64,000 nt of DNA. It comes from a virus. Under the pieces are notes generated by a model. The model was not told the DNA's origin. It made no database searches and was given only the letters and a program-made list of their open reading frames with translations. The position numbers and the translations under genes were made by a program. Every line of letters starts with the position of its first letter. The first letter of the stretch is position 1. This document shows, piece by piece, positions 8,845 through 18,297 of the stretch. Location of the stretch: IMG/VR virus record IMGVR_UViG_3300021960_000065, positions 1 through 64,000 of that record. The stretch is one strand, 5' to 3'.

Positions 8845-11493
8845 TCACACCCCATACCTGTCCTCAAACCACTGCACAACATCGTCATGCTCGGAGGTGC
8901 TTAGGTGCTTTGGATAAATAAGCACTTCATGGACAATGAAGCCGTTTTGAGCCATGTTGTTGATGGCGTTTGTCCCCGCACCGCTTGAAGTCATTTCACC
9001 AAACAATTCAACCCCACCCGTTTGGGCGGCGGTGTCATCAAAAATGATAGCGGGTGTCGGATTCCAATACGCATTGGATGTGTCACTTGAAGCACCACGA
9101 TCTGACCGCACAAGCATATCAATTGTCAATGATGCCGATTGCTTTGTCCTAACGGCAACCAAAACAGGCGTTCCTGCGGTTGGTGACGAACCGTGAGTGA
9201 CGAGTGATGCGGTGTCACTGTCAGCGGTCATTTGTGATGAACCATTGTTCAAACGGATAACGAGTCCGTCATTTGACTCGGAGTGAATCAAGCCCAATGG
9301 GTCACTCCCGTATGCTGATGGTGTCACCACGAAATAGAATGAGTGGTCGCCATTAGTCATGCTTGGCCCTCCCGAATAGAGAACACTTGGATGATCAGCA
9401 CCAATTGCCTTTGAAGTGATTGATGCGTGATGGTTGATTCTTGAAGTCCCTGTGTTTCCAAAGCCGTTCACCCACGACGACCCCTTGTAATATGTCACGC
9501 CTGTTGGATAGTCGGGGATAATGACACCCGATTGAATGGTTGGCGTGCCACCCGGCCACATATACGGGCCACTTGGGTTTTGAACGACTTCGCTGATGCT
9601 CACAGCAACCAAGCCTGAACGGTTATTCGCACTCCCGCAATTCTCTTTCCAACGCCACCCGTTGCCCCACGAATAAAAGTGATAATTCGTTCCTGCACTC
9701 GTGGTTGGGCCACCTCGTGCTTTGTTTTTCCACCAAAATACAAATTCATCGTTGGTGACAACAGCCGTTGCGTCATCACGCAACAATTGGCTTTTGTCAT
9801 TGGCATCAAGCCAAACCAACAAATCGTTGCCGTGAGGCGGTTCAATGTCAGCCTGTGTCCCCGAAACCGTGTGCAATTTGTTTTTCATTTCATCAGTCAA
9901 ACGAGCCTTGCGTGAAATCCAATAGGCATCGTTGCCCAAACCTGTGCGGTCTGTGAAGCGTTGATTTTGACTGAATCGCGCACGAGTCATTTGTCCTTTT
10001 GGTCGGCTTCCCTGTTTGCCGGGGTCAATCACCAAATCACCGTTGCCGAGTGTGAACCAAACAGGCGTATTGTCCGAATGCTCAAACAAAAATCCCTGTG
10101 TGGTTGGTTCAGCCGTATCACCCGACAGCATGGTGGATTGCACTACAACACAAGGGGGTCGGCCCAACGAATTGTTGCCCTGAAAGTCAATAGCAACAAT
10201 ACGCATACGCTCAATTGGGTTTGCCATTGGGTCAAGGTTAATTCCGCCTTCGGGTGAATAGGGGGCGGTATCGCTCTCACGATAATACGAGAATGGCGAA
10301 ACACTCCCACCCGTCACAGGATTAGTGCCTGACGCATTGACGATGGCGTTGAGGTTTGATACGGGGATGCCATCGGAGTGATAGGTGGCGTTGGTGATGG
10401 TTGATGAAATGTCCAACAGCCCACTATCCCACCATGATTGAAACGGCAATTCATTGATTGGGACAGAAAGAATGTGCGATGCGAGCATTTCCAAAGCCGT
10501 AGCCCTGTCCTCAACGCCCGCAATAACGCTGTCAGGGAAGTCACGGATGCGAAAATATCCGTATTTGTAGCCACTCGCCAAGTTAAGCGGATGTCCACTC
10601 GCTGTGGTGACAGCACCACCCGGATCAATGTTTGTAAAATCGTAGCCAATGCACACCATCGGTATGGGCATCAAGCCGTCTGTGTGTTTGCCCACACCGT
10701 CTTTACCTTGATGCGGATGGGCGGGGTTCTTGTTGTTGAAGAAATACAATTGTGGTATGTCATCCTCATCCTCAAAATCCCAAAGCCCCACCGTGTCGGG
10801 CGTTGCTGTCAAGGGCTTCACGATTGGGTCAATTGCACCCCTGCTTATTCGCACGCTTTCAATAACCCCCCGATATTCCCCTCCTTCACCACCAATGAAC
10901 AAGTCGGATGAACCTGCTTTGATGAGCCGTTCATCACCACCAAAGTCCTGTTCGGCGGCGAGGTTGCCGTTGATGAAAATTGACATTTTCTTGGAGGTGA
11001 ATTGAGCATTGACATAAACCAATTCACGAGAGGACAGTGCTAAATCGTGAGGCTTTGATTGTCCATCGGTATATGTCCCCCACGATACCTGTTCCGTTGG
11101 GACATTGAAATCGGTGCTAAGTCTTTCACTCGTTGTCCGTGTTTCAACATCAAACACCACAGGTGCGGGTTGAAATGGCTCGCCCACTTTGAGTGTGAAT
11201 GCGTTTGGTTTGCGAACAATAACGCCACCGTGATCGGGAATGACAAACGCCTCAATGGTGAATGCACCGATGAGGTTGTTGAGTCCGTTGTTTTCCATTG
11301 GGAAATGCCGTCTGCCTATTTTCGGCTCATCGCTCTCATAGACCGACACTTTGTTGGTTGCCCCTGTCTTTTCACTGTGGCTGTTTGGGAATAAATCAAC
11401 ACCGCTTTCACGGAACGCACCCGTAGGCACAACCATCCCATCGGTATAGCCATTTAGCCTCACGGCTTTTGAATAGACCTTGCGGAGAGGCAT
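8845..11493 (-). CDS. Virion protein with two concanavalin/LamG-like domains
   Basis: The ATG at 11493 (M-P-L-R-K-V-Y) was chosen because it lies just after the upstream stop at 11495; the open frame continues further but overlaps a real gene. The product is 882 residues. The first lectin-like domain (about residues 70-230) has A-F-T-I-E-A-F-V, then M-S-I-F-I-N-G and L-F-I-G-G, ending in a V-R-I-S-R-G strand. The second (about 570-882) starts L-L-V-W-L-D-A-N-D and ends E-V-L-I-Y-P-K-H-L-S with an R-Y-G-V tail, the usual shape of phage concanavalin-like repeats. This suggests glycan binding at the tail tip, alongside the two neighbouring giant proteins. The role is inferred from fold resemblance and position. 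Confidence 0.7.
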   Translation of the reverse strand: MPLRKVYSKAVRLNGYTDGMVVPTGAFRESGVDLFPNSHSEKTGATNKVSVYESDEPKIGRRHFPMENNGLNNLIGAFTIEAFVIPDHGGVIVRKPNAFTLKVGEPFQPAPVVFDVETRTTSERLSTDFNVPTEQVSWGTYTDGQSKPHDLALSSRELVYVNAQFTSKKMSIFINGNLAAEQDFGGDERLIKAGSSDLFIGGEGGEYRGVIESVRISRGAIDPIVKPLTATPDTVGLWDFEDEDDIPQLYFFNNKNPAHPHQGKDGVGKHTDGLMPIPMVCIGYDFTNIDPGGAVTTASGHPLNLASGYKYGYFRIRDFPDSVIAGVEDRATALEMLASHILSVPINELPFQSWWDSGLLDISSTITNATYHSDGIPVSNLNAIVNASGTNPVTGGSVSPFSYYRESDTAPYSPEGGINLDPMANPIERMRIVAIDFQGNNSLGRPPCVVVQSTMLSGDTAEPTTQGFLFEHSDNTPVWFTLGNGDLVIDPGKQGSRPKGQMTRARFSQNQRFTDRTGLGNDAYWISRKARLTDEMKNKLHTVSGTQADIEPPHGNDLLVWLDANDKSQLLRDDATAVVTNDEFVFWWKNKARGGPTTSAGTNYHFYSWGNGWRWKENCGSANNRSGLVAVSISEVVQNPSGPYMWPGGTPTIQSGVIIPDYPTGVTYYKGSSWVNGFGNTGTSRINHHASITSKAIGADHPSVLYSGGPSMTNGDHSFYFVVTPSAYGSDPLGLIHSESNDGLVIRLNNGSSQMTADSDTASLVTHGSSPTAGTPVLVAVRTKQSASLTIDMLVRSDRGASSDTSNAYWNPTPAIIFDDTAAQTGGVELFGEMTSSGAGTNAINNMAQNGFIVHEVLIYPKHLSTSEHDDVVQWFEDRYGV

Positions 11494-11494
11494 A

Positions 11495-12751
11495 TCAAAT
11501 CCCCAACAATTGTTCCGCTGCCGCAAATTCCAAGTCGTAATTCCAAACAGAATCGCCCGCTTCGTAGGTTGCCGTGAATTTTTGAACGACACCGCTGATG
11601 GCGACACCTTGACGAAGATACGGGTTGGGGCGAACAATTTCCCCTGAAATGTTATCAACGGGGTCAAATGCACCCGTGTTTTTGACAGCCGAGAAGTCTG
11701 TTCCCGGCCCTGTCGGAATGACGAATTGACGCAATTCTCGCATATCCACATTGGATGAAATCAGCGATTCGTATGGGATTCGCAACCCAACGATATATTT
11801 CTTCACGGACTCCGCTTGATCAATGCGAAGCAATTTGCCCACATCAAACGAAGCGAGCGAATCAGGCATTTCAATCAAATCGCCTGTGAATGACTGTGGG
11901 TTGATAAGACCACCACCCGCTGATGCGTTCACGGTCATGTTGAGCAAATCCTGCACCTTGTCACCCCGTGTCATGCGAACACCCGACACCCCATTAACAA
12001 ACGAGGCGGATGAGAAGAAAGAATGCGACCAATCAGCGTTCCCACTAACGACCAAATCACCCTGTTTCGTCAATGGTGTATTGCCGTCAGCACTCTTGAT
12101 AATGTTGGTGAGTGTCACCCTTTCCCCTGTCAAAGTGCCGACCCCTTGATGTGAACCACTGTTCACCTTATCGCCCGCACTTTGTGATATGGTGAAAATA
12201 TCCGTGATGGCGGTTGTGGCCGCATTGACTTTGACTGATGCACCGTTTAGTGCTGTGACAATTGCATCAGCGATTTCTTCTGTGTTGGCGAGGCTCGCAG
12301 GAACATAAACCGGGATGATGCTTTTCGTGGCAACCGTAGCCGAAGGCACACCCGTTTGATAAAACCGCAGGGTAATGTTCTCTCCCAAATCAGCCGTCAC
12401 TTGACCTGACGATTTAAAAACGAATTCTTTGCCATGCAACGCATCTGTGATGGCGTTCATTGTGTTTCTTCCTTGAGCCTGTTGTTGCTTGAACCAAGAG
12501 TCGTAAAGCCCTGTGGCTCGTGATAAATCAAGGACAGCCGTAGCACCAACCGCACTTGATGCCACATTATCATCGGTGAGAATGCCTTTGATGCCAATGC
12601 TGAATCGGTTGTCATTCATGTCAAACGCTGCACGCACACCTGCAATCGGAATGGGCCACACTTGAACACCACGAAGCACATCAAAGGCAACGGAGGTTGC
12701 TTCCAATTCAATGATTTTACCGTCACGCCTAATCAATTGAATCATTGGCAT
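11495..12751 (-). CDS. Putative distal tail/baseplate protein
   Basis: The product has 418 residues from the ATG at 12751; a TTG two codons upstream is possible, but the ATG sits better behind a G-rich Shine-Dalgarno. The gene lies directly after the tape measure gene and before the lectin-like genes, the position of distal tail or baseplate hub proteins in siphoviruses. N- and C-terminal parts are beta-rich: the N-terminus carries A-A-F-D-M-N-D-N-R-F and the C-terminus F-T-A-T-Y-E-A-G-D-S-V-W-N-Y. About 200 residues between them look like an inserted virion domain. I recognise no specific family, so the call rests on gene order. A tail-tip adaptor is the main alternative. Confidence 0.5.
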   Translation of the reverse strand: MPMIQLIRRDGKIIELEATSVAFDVLRGVQVWPIPIAGVRAAFDMNDNRFSIGIKGILTDDNVASSAVGATAVLDLSRATGLYDSWFKQQQAQGRNTMNAITDALHGKEFVFKSSGQVTADLGENITLRFYQTGVPSATVATKSIIPVYVPASLANTEEIADAIVTALNGASVKVNAATTAITDIFTISQSAGDKVNSGSHQGVGTLTGERVTLTNIIKSADGNTPLTKQGDLVVSGNADWSHSFFSSASFVNGVSGVRMTRGDKVQDLLNMTVNASAGGGLINPQSFTGDLIEMPDSLASFDVGKLLRIDQAESVKKYIVGLRIPYESLISSNVDMRELRQFVIPTGPGTDFSAVKNTGAFDPVDNISGEIVRPNPYLRQGVAISGVVQKFTATYEAGDSVWNYDLEFAAAEQLLGI

Positions 12752-12753
12752 AA

Positions 12754-14328
12754 TCAAACACCCCTGCTAAATCCACCACTACGGCTTCGGCTTCTAAACG
12801 CCTTTGACACCTCATCACTTATGGCTCTCGCCAATTTTTGAGGATCGCCACTCGCACCATTGAGGGTGATATTGACATTATTCGTGCCTCCACCACCACT
12901 CATGCCTTCAATGGTGACAGGGATTGAACGCCCGTCAGGGAGAGGCACAACGGCTTCTGTTCCGTGTAGGGCTACGGGATAGCCTGAAGTCGGCCCTTTG
13001 GCAACACCGCCATCGGAGAAGCCAAGCAAACCGCCAACAGCACCACCGATACCACCCGCAACACTGCTGATGCCACCGACCACCATATCAATGGCATCAA
13101 TGATTGGTTGAAGATAGTCCATAATGGCATCAACAATTTTTGCGAAATGACCTTTGATTCCTTCCCAAACGCCTTTCCATGTGTCACCTATGGACTTGAA
13201 AATTTTCGCTGCGCCATCCAAATCCCCTCGCAAAAGAGCCAATGCAGCACGAATAACCTTGATGACGGTGTTCACCACACCCATAACAACAGCAAGAATG
13301 ATACCCCACCATGAAACCACCATTTTTGCATACGGTGCGATGAAGGGCCATAGCACTTGGATAATTTTCATCACTACGGCAATAATCACGCCCGTCACAA
13401 CAATGATGGTTGAAACAATTTCAAACACAAGTGCGATGATGTTTCCTATGAATTCAAAAATCCCCGAATTCTGCAACCAATCCACCAAGAATTGCCACAA
13501 ATCACGGATGCTTTGAAAGAAATCGCTGATTGCCGAATCCCCAAATAGTGCGGTGATAAAACCCCATAGCGTTCCAAGTGCCGTGAAAATAGATGAAATG
13601 CCATCAATGACCGTTTGAATTGCCCCTGATTCAGCCAAAGCCGTGTAAAGTGAAGTCACGAGCGTCACGCTTGTCAATACACCTTCGGATATGATTGTGA
13701 ACAGGATGCCCAATGTTGTCATTATCCCGCCAAAAATTTCCTCAGCATTGAAGGGCATAGAAACGCTCGTAGTCAGCGTTTCCCATAGAGCCAACAATTC
13801 GTCAATGATTTTTTGTCCGTTTTCAAACACGGGTGCAAACAAGCCACCGCCACCTTCACCACTTAACACGCCTTTCAAGACATCAACAGCGGTTTGGACA
13901 GCACCAAATACGGTGCTGATGATCGGCATTTCCTCCAACCAAGCGCGAAGTGAACCGCCTCCTTGATCCAACGCAGCGGTAAAGAGCATCATCACCCCAA
14001 GAATCGCCATCACCATGCCGACGATGGGAAAAATCGCCATCGTCAAGCCCTTGAACAAACCAAGAACCAATGTCAGCGGAATAGCCAAACCCTTGAGGGC
14101 TTTAGTGAGAACGCCCCCCGTTTTCGTTTGTCGCTTAAACGAACCTGTCACGCTATCCGTCGCCATTTGGACTTTGGTGTAGGTTTTGTAAATCGGCCCT
14201 AAAGTCTTGAGAAGCATTTGGTGTTGATTGGGCAAACGGATGATTTGGTCTTGGTATTTGTTGAGGGTTTGAATGACATCAAGAAGGGCGGCATCCATGC
14301 CCATGATTTGCTTGTTTCCCCCCGCCAT
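12754..14328 (-). CDS. Tape measure protein
   Basis: The product has 524 residues from the ATG at 14328, which overlaps the previous stop (TGATG). The N-terminal 100 residues are helical and polar. Long hydrophobic segments follow, around residues 80-120, 290-330 and 345-370, as expected for a protein threaded through the tail tube. The C-terminus has the usual tape-measure ending: G-F-S-D-G-G-V-A-K-G, then L-H-G-T-E-A-V-V-P-L-P-D-G-R-S-I-P-V and a Ser/Arg-rich tail. In siphoviruses its length sets tail length; at about 1.5 angstrom per residue this would be roughly 80 nm, which is only an estimate. It follows the tail chaperone pair, as in lambda-like gene order. Confidence 0.9.
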   Translation of the reverse strand: MAGGNKQIMGMDAALLDVIQTLNKYQDQIIRLPNQHQMLLKTLGPIYKTYTKVQMATDSVTGSFKRQTKTGGVLTKALKGLAIPLTLVLGLFKGLTMAIFPIVGMVMAILGVMMLFTAALDQGGGSLRAWLEEMPIISTVFGAVQTAVDVLKGVLSGEGGGGLFAPVFENGQKIIDELLALWETLTTSVSMPFNAEEIFGGIMTTLGILFTIISEGVLTSVTLVTSLYTALAESGAIQTVIDGISSIFTALGTLWGFITALFGDSAISDFFQSIRDLWQFLVDWLQNSGIFEFIGNIIALVFEIVSTIIVVTGVIIAVVMKIIQVLWPFIAPYAKMVVSWWGIILAVVMGVVNTVIKVIRAALALLRGDLDGAAKIFKSIGDTWKGVWEGIKGHFAKIVDAIMDYLQPIIDAIDMVVGGISSVAGGIGGAVGGLLGFSDGGVAKGPTSGYPVALHGTEAVVPLPDGRSIPVTIEGMSGGGGTNNVNITLNGASGDPQKLARAISDEVSKAFRSRSRSGGFSRGV

Positions 14329-14696
14329 CACTTCATCCCCGCATTCATCCGTTCAAAGAAGTCTATGTCGCTTGTGGTCTTGACAGACCTCCCCTTCGTT
14401 TGACCCACAGCGTTCTCACGCTTCAATTTGTCCATTTCTTTTGCCTCTATTTCCTTGAATGCGACCATCGTGTAATAGTCCAAAATCACACGCTCAGGAG
14501 GCAACCCATCCCATTGATGAGGCGAGCAATTGAAGAAGCGACCCAAAAAGAAAACGGGCATTTGGTTAATCAACACAGGCAATTTGTGCTGAGATACAGG
14601 GATTTCACCCTCTCCGTTCCATGTTGTAAAGGCACGAACATCGTCAAGGGTTATTCCAAAGGGCCTGATGGGTTGCTCATGCTTTCGGTGAGCGAA
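14328..14696 (-). CDS. Tail assembly chaperone, frameshifted C-terminal part (gpT-like)
   Basis: This reading frame is open from a stop at 14697-14699 to a TGA at 14328-14330 and sits in the -1 frame relative to the preceding tail chaperone gene. It has no convincing start of its own; the only candidate is a TTG near 14582. It overlaps the last 45 bases of the upstream gene, including a CCCTTTG slippery heptamer. After a -1 slip, the combined protein would be about 228 residues. The extension carries W-D-G-L-P-P-E-R-V-I-L-D-Y-Y and a charged C-terminal helix. In lambda-like phages the gpG and gpGT pair coats the tape measure protein during tail assembly, and this pair sits in exactly that position. 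Confidence 0.7.
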   Translation of the reverse strand, partial: FAHRKHEQPIRPFGITLDDVRAFTTWNGEGEIPVSQHKLPVLINQMPVFFLGRFFNCSPHQWDGLPPERVILDYYTMVAFKEIEAKEMDKLKRENAVGQTKGRSVKTTSDIDFFERMNAGMK

Positions 14697-15013
14697 TCAA
14701 ACGAGGGCAGGATTTTCGCCAATTCTTGACCGACTTCAGGTCGGATGTTGAGCAATTGGCTCTTTGACAATTCGGGTTCAGTCCTCTCAATGCAATTCAC
14801 GAGCAAGAATTTCCAAAAGCCACCGAAATCAATGCTTGGCTGAGGTGTGCCATCCTCACCCTGCTTCAATGAAACGAATTTAGTGAGGGCGTTTTGCCTG
14901 TCAATCCACGACAGATCCTTAACCCATACGGTCATTTCACCGAATGGGGTGTCAATCGTGTGTTCTGTTGCGTCTGTTGATGCGACCAAATCATTGGGGT
15001 TGGCTTTCTTCAT
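14651..15013 (-). CDS. Tail assembly chaperone (gpG-like)
   Basis: The product has 120 residues from the ATG at 15013 (M-K-K-A-N-P-N-D). The frame runs further upstream to 15064, but that would overlap the preceding gene more. The sequence has E-M-T-V-W-V-K-D-L-S-W-I-D-R-Q near residue 27 and a helical C-terminal half, in keeping with small phage tail chaperones. It lies between the tail tube protein (with one small gene in between) and the tape measure gene. The reading frame ends two codons after a CCCTTTG heptamer at 14657-14663, so part of the translation probably shifts into the following frame to make a longer chaperone. Confidence 0.7.
   Translation of the reverse strand: MKKANPNDLVASTDATEHTIDTPFGEMTVWVKDLSWIDRQNALTKFVSLKQGEDGTPQPSIDFGGFWKFLLVNCIERTEPELSKSQLLNIRPEVGQELAKILPSFDSLTESMSNPSGPLE
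14657..14663 (-). promoter_or_regulatory. Candidate -1 ribosomal frameshift site
   Basis: The coding strand reads C CCT TTG in the tail chaperone frame, a canonical X-XXY-YYZ slippery heptamer, followed by GAA TAA. Slipping back one base moves the ribosome into the open -1 frame that ends at 14328, fusing the two tail chaperone segments. The location between tail tube and tape measure genes matches programmed frameshifts in many tailed phages. I did not model a downstream stimulatory structure. Confidence 0.65.
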
Positions 15014-15356
15014 CTGTTTCACCTTCACTGACGGCTTCGGCTTCACCGCTATCGTCAGCCTCAAGGCGAGCGATTAACTCAGCCTTCGTGCCTGTGGTTG
15101 AAAGCCCACGCTGACTACAAAGTGTCATCAATTCAGTCTTGTTCATTGACTCATAGTCGGTGGGTGTTTCTTCAACAGGTGCGGGCGTGGATAGTGGTTC
15201 AGGGACAGGTGGTGCGGGAGGGGTGATATTCACCGTTGCCTCCACATTTAACGGGGACAAATTCCCTGCGCTGACAATCACACCATCAGGCATGACAGTC
15301 CAATCAAGAGAAGTCTTTCGCCCGTCAATAATCACATACCCTGTTAGCCTTACCAT
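14991..15356 (-). CDS. Small virion-cluster protein with C-terminal SAP-like motif
   Basis: The product has 121 residues from the ATG at 15356, which follows a GAGGGTTGAT Shine-Dalgarno; a TTG three codons upstream is the alternative. The first 45 residues are beta-like (G-Y-V-I-I-D-G-R-K-T-S-L-D-W). A proline-rich linker follows, then residues 69-100 read as a SAP motif: Y-E-S-M-N-K-T-E-L-M-T-L-C, then G-L-S-T-T-G-T-K-A-E-L-I-A-R-L. The tail is acidic. SAP motifs often bind nucleic acid, but in phage structural clusters similar helix-turn-helix units also act as protein contacts. A second protein of the same build (beta part, linker, SAP/HeH-like end) is at 21420-21845. Confidence 0.6.
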   Translation of the reverse strand: MVRLTGYVIIDGRKTSLDWTVMPDGVIVSAGNLSPLNVEATVNITPPAPPVPEPLSTPAPVEETPTDYESMNKTELMTLCSQRGLSTTGTKAELIARLEADDSGEAEAVSEGETDEESQPQ

Positions 15357-15393
15357 CTGTATCAACCCTCACATTTGTCGCATATAATCCTTT

Positions 15394-17595
15394 TCACAGA
15401 ATTGGATATGGATTTGTTTCTTCCACTTTAAGATGTCGCACCGCCAACTCCACATTTGCTGTGACCGGGCCTTTGTCATCAGGGATGGGCATTTCAGCCT
15501 TCAATACCGTGTAGTCCTCAATCGTAATGGTCGCTTTTTGACGGTTGCTTGCCGAACCCGGTTTGCTCAACACAATCGTAATGTCGTTGGTGTTCAAGAA
15601 GTGCTTTCGCTGTCGCAATTGCTCAAAGAAGCGGTTGTCCTCCACCAATGCGTTGAATTTGAAGGTGTATTCTCGCTGTGCTTCGGTGATTTCAGTGGCG
15701 TAATTGACCGCCGCCTCCGACACTTGATCGGTGGATGCGTATGTGCCGTCTGTTCCACGAATGTAATAGCGAGCCGTGTTGGTGTTGTTCACGCTGAATT
15801 CCAATTGCGTAGCACGAACCACAGGTGCGCCAAAGGCACTGAAAATGATGTGTTGAAACAAATAGGGTTTTTCACCGTTCACGGCAATACCCGACACCCT
15901 TCGCTTGATATTGGTGTTGGCGGTGTTCTCAAACAGTCGGTGAGGCGTGACAAAGCGTGACTCCGTGTCGGTGAACATACGGGTGGCTTCGTATTCGCCA
16001 TTCAATTTGACTTCACCTTCGGTGTCAGCCGAACAGGTCACGCTGTTCACCTTGCACCCTGAGAACACACGCAATAGGTGTTCCGAGCCGGGTGTAGCAT
16101 CGCTCTTTCGGAATGATTGTTCAATAGCGAAGGTTGGGACACTGCTGTTTCCATAGAAGGTGTGAGTGATGCCATATCGCAATTCGTTGGTGGTGGCGAG
16201 GATAGCGGGGCTTCCTCTTCGTGTTGCGCCTTGTGTTGAATCGTAGGTGAAAATGATGCGGTCAATGCCGCAGGATGTAGCGGTGTGAGTGAGGCAAAAT
16301 GGTTCTTCAACATACACATACGCACCGTCAATAGCGATGACCCTGCGGATTTCATGTTTGTTGATGGTAGGCAATTCATCATCAGCACCGGGAATTTGGA
16401 TGGTGTCTTTGTCCACGATTTGAATGTATTCGCCCACGCTAAAACGCCCTGCAATCGTTGATCCGACATCCACACGAATGTCACCGTGTGCGATGTCGGC
16501 TTCCAATTTAGCGAGAATATAAACCACAGCATTGGTTTGGTTTGCTCTCGTCACAGCGTCAGCGGTGCTAATCGTAGCACAGCCCGACAGGGTGGTTGTT
16601 GATGCACTCGTATAAGACCCGTAAAGCATTGAAAGACCATCCGATGAAAGCGTTTTGAAAACACCTCCCGTTGCCCCTGCATTTTCGTGAGTTTGAGCAT
16701 ATGTTGAAGATGTTAGGTTAATTGTTGAACCCGTTCCTGTTCCCGCACTTCTTGCACCAAGCAAAGCATCAGCATTTAGATCAATGTTTGAACCTATGCC
16801 CACCGCCCCTGTGCCTGAGTCCACACCTGTCACAGCATCGGTGTTCGCACTTCCGTATTGCTGTGCTTGAAACGAAGCCGAAGCACCGTAATTGATGTTT
16901 AAGGGCAATTCGGTCAAAACGGTATCAGCCGCCGTGACATTTGACAATTCACCCCAACCAAGAGCCGTGTGTCCACCAAGCCCGTAGCGTAGCCAACGCA
17001 GACTGTGGGCGTTTGTGTCAAACGACCCACCTTGAAGCATTTCACGACCACTCGTGAGAATGTTCACATCACGACCCATGCCGACAATGTGTTGCTTTCG
17101 CACATCCACTTCGGGTTCAGGGAGAGCGAATGAATTGAGCAAACCCAAGAATTGATCTGCTTTGATTCTGTCATCAGGCGTAGCGTAGGTCATTTCAGCA
17201 TCCATTGTCGGAATGCGTGCCGAATCAATGATGAAATAATCACCCGTGTTTGCCGTGATAGCACCCGTAGTGGCGAGGCGTGGTGAAATGGTGATGGTGG
17301 TGTCGGTGTTTGCTGTGATGTAATACGACCTGCGGGTTGAAGCAAAATCATCAGCAGTTAAGGCGTTTGAACCACCCGATGAATAAATGCGAAGGGTTGC
17401 ACCCACAAGCATATTCTTGGGGACTTCTTGATACCAATAGACATTTGACCCAATCGTAATGACACTTGAATTGTCGGTTGAGCCGTTTGCGGTAGCCCAT
17501 CCCGTTGAAGCATTGTCGCCTTGTCCAAAGAAACCCGTTTCCTTAGCCATTGACACCTCAACCAAATCACCCTTATACACTTGATTTACTGCCAT
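15394..17595 (-). CDS. Major tail (tube) protein, enlarged
   Basis: The product has 733 residues from the ATG at 17595. It lies between the tail terminator candidate and the tail chaperones, the usual place of the tube protein. The C-terminal 150 residues look most like a tube fold, with Y-T-F-K-F-N-A-L-V-E-D-N near residue 640, D-I-T-I-V-L-S-K-P-G, and P-I-P-D-D-K-G-P-V-T-A-N-V-E-L-A-V-R. The middle, rich in Ala, Gly, Thr and Ser, probably forms extra surface domains, since tube proteins are usually 150-400 residues. The N-terminus (K-G-D-L-V-E-V-S-M-A-K-E-T-G) is also typical of tail tube subunits. No enzymatic motifs were seen. Confidence 0.65.
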   Translation of the reverse strand: MAVNQVYKGDLVEVSMAKETGFFGQGDNASTGWATANGSTDNSSVITIGSNVYWYQEVPKNMLVGATLRIYSSGGSNALTADDFASTRRSYYITANTDTTITISPRLATTGAITANTGDYFIIDSARIPTMDAEMTYATPDDRIKADQFLGLLNSFALPEPEVDVRKQHIVGMGRDVNILTSGREMLQGGSFDTNAHSLRWLRYGLGGHTALGWGELSNVTAADTVLTELPLNINYGASASFQAQQYGSANTDAVTGVDSGTGAVGIGSNIDLNADALLGARSAGTGTGSTINLTSSTYAQTHENAGATGGVFKTLSSDGLSMLYGSYTSASTTTLSGCATISTADAVTRANQTNAVVYILAKLEADIAHGDIRVDVGSTIAGRFSVGEYIQIVDKDTIQIPGADDELPTINKHEIRRVIAIDGAYVYVEEPFCLTHTATSCGIDRIIFTYDSTQGATRRGSPAILATTNELRYGITHTFYGNSSVPTFAIEQSFRKSDATPGSEHLLRVFSGCKVNSVTCSADTEGEVKLNGEYEATRMFTDTESRFVTPHRLFENTANTNIKRRVSGIAVNGEKPYLFQHIIFSAFGAPVVRATQLEFSVNNTNTARYYIRGTDGTYASTDQVSEAAVNYATEITEAQREYTFKFNALVEDNRFFEQLRQRKHFLNTNDITIVLSKPGSASNRQKATITIEDYTVLKAEMPIPDDKGPVTANVELAVRHLKVEETNPYPIL

Positions 17596-17601
17596 TTTTC
17601 A

Positions 17602-18036
17602 TCACGCTACTGTCGGTAAGGCTTGGGCGAAGGTGACGACCTCCGCTTGCATTGTGTAGCGAAACATTCGTTTGCTACGATCTGACAAGTCTGTTCTTGT
17701 CTTGAAAATGAGTCGGTCAAAATTAACCCCATCGCCTTTGCGATTTGAGTGAAGAATCCTCCGCACTTCGTCACGAAGGGCTGACAAACGCTCACGGCTT
17801 TTCACGGTGCGAATGTCAATGGTGAGGTTAATGTGTTCATTGACAAAATCAAAGAACAATTCAGGTTGGGCTTCGTTGTGAGCCGTTTCAAAAATACGGA
17901 TAATGTCGTGGTCTTGAAGGCGTGTCCTTTTGCCTTCGCCAACATCCACATTGGCAATATCCAAAATGGATGGCTTAGGCGACACATTCCAATTGCGGTC
18001 AAGCAACGAAACCACCGTAGCAATTGCGTCACTCAC
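17602..18036 (-). CDS. Tail terminator/completion protein candidate
   Basis: The product has 144 residues from a GTG at 18036, placed just after the upstream stop (18029-18031, short overlap). The pattern fits the small alpha/beta tail completion proteins: an N-terminal helix A-I-A-T-V-V-S-L-L, a central strand H-I-N-L-T-I-D-I-R-T, then S-R-E-R-L-S-A-L-R-D-E-V-R-R-I-L-H, and a final strand R-M-F-R-Y-T-M-Q-A-E-V-V-T-F. Such proteins cap the tail tube and join it to the head. The gene lies between the connector region and the tube gene, which supports this. The family call is by pattern only. Confidence 0.55.
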   Translation of the reverse strand: MSDAIATVVSLLDRNWNVSPKPSILDIANVDVGEGKRTRLQDHDIIRIFETAHNEAQPELFFDFVNEHINLTIDIRTVKSRERLSALRDEVRRILHSNRKGDGVNFDRLIFKTRTDLSDRSKRMFRYTMQAEVVTFAQALPTVA

Positions 18037-18274
18037 CCCTCATCGCCTCCGTGAATCGTGCTAAAGCACTCGCCCTATTTGAAGCGAATGGGTTGGACTC
18101 CTTATGCGTTTGCATGATTTTAGCCAAATCCTCATCGGATAACTCAATCCCATCCTCTTGGTATGTTCTTTTTTCATATTCAGCCATGCGTTCAAGGTGT
18201 GCTTCGCCATTCTCCGCTTCATCCATCAATGCACGCTGCAATTCCTTGCTTGCTTCGTGCATTCGCTGAAACAT
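18029..18274 (-). CDS. Small helical protein of the connector region
   Basis: The product has 81 residues from the ATG at 18274, which has an AAGGAG Shine-Dalgarno; a GTG at 18301 would add nine residues. It is charged and almost entirely helical (F-Q-R-M-H-E-A-S-K-E-L-Q-R-A-L, then A-E-N-G-E-A-H-L-E-R-M-A-E-Y-E-K-R). I recognise no family. It sits between a zinc-ribbon gene and the tail completion gene, so a small connector or assembly role is possible but not shown. Confidence 0.55.
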   Translation of the reverse strand: MFQRMHEASKELQRALMDEAENGEAHLERMAEYEKRTYQEDGIELSDEDLAKIMQTHKESNPFASNRASALARFTEAMRGE

Positions 18275-18297
18275 TTTGATGACTCCTTCCAAGCACC

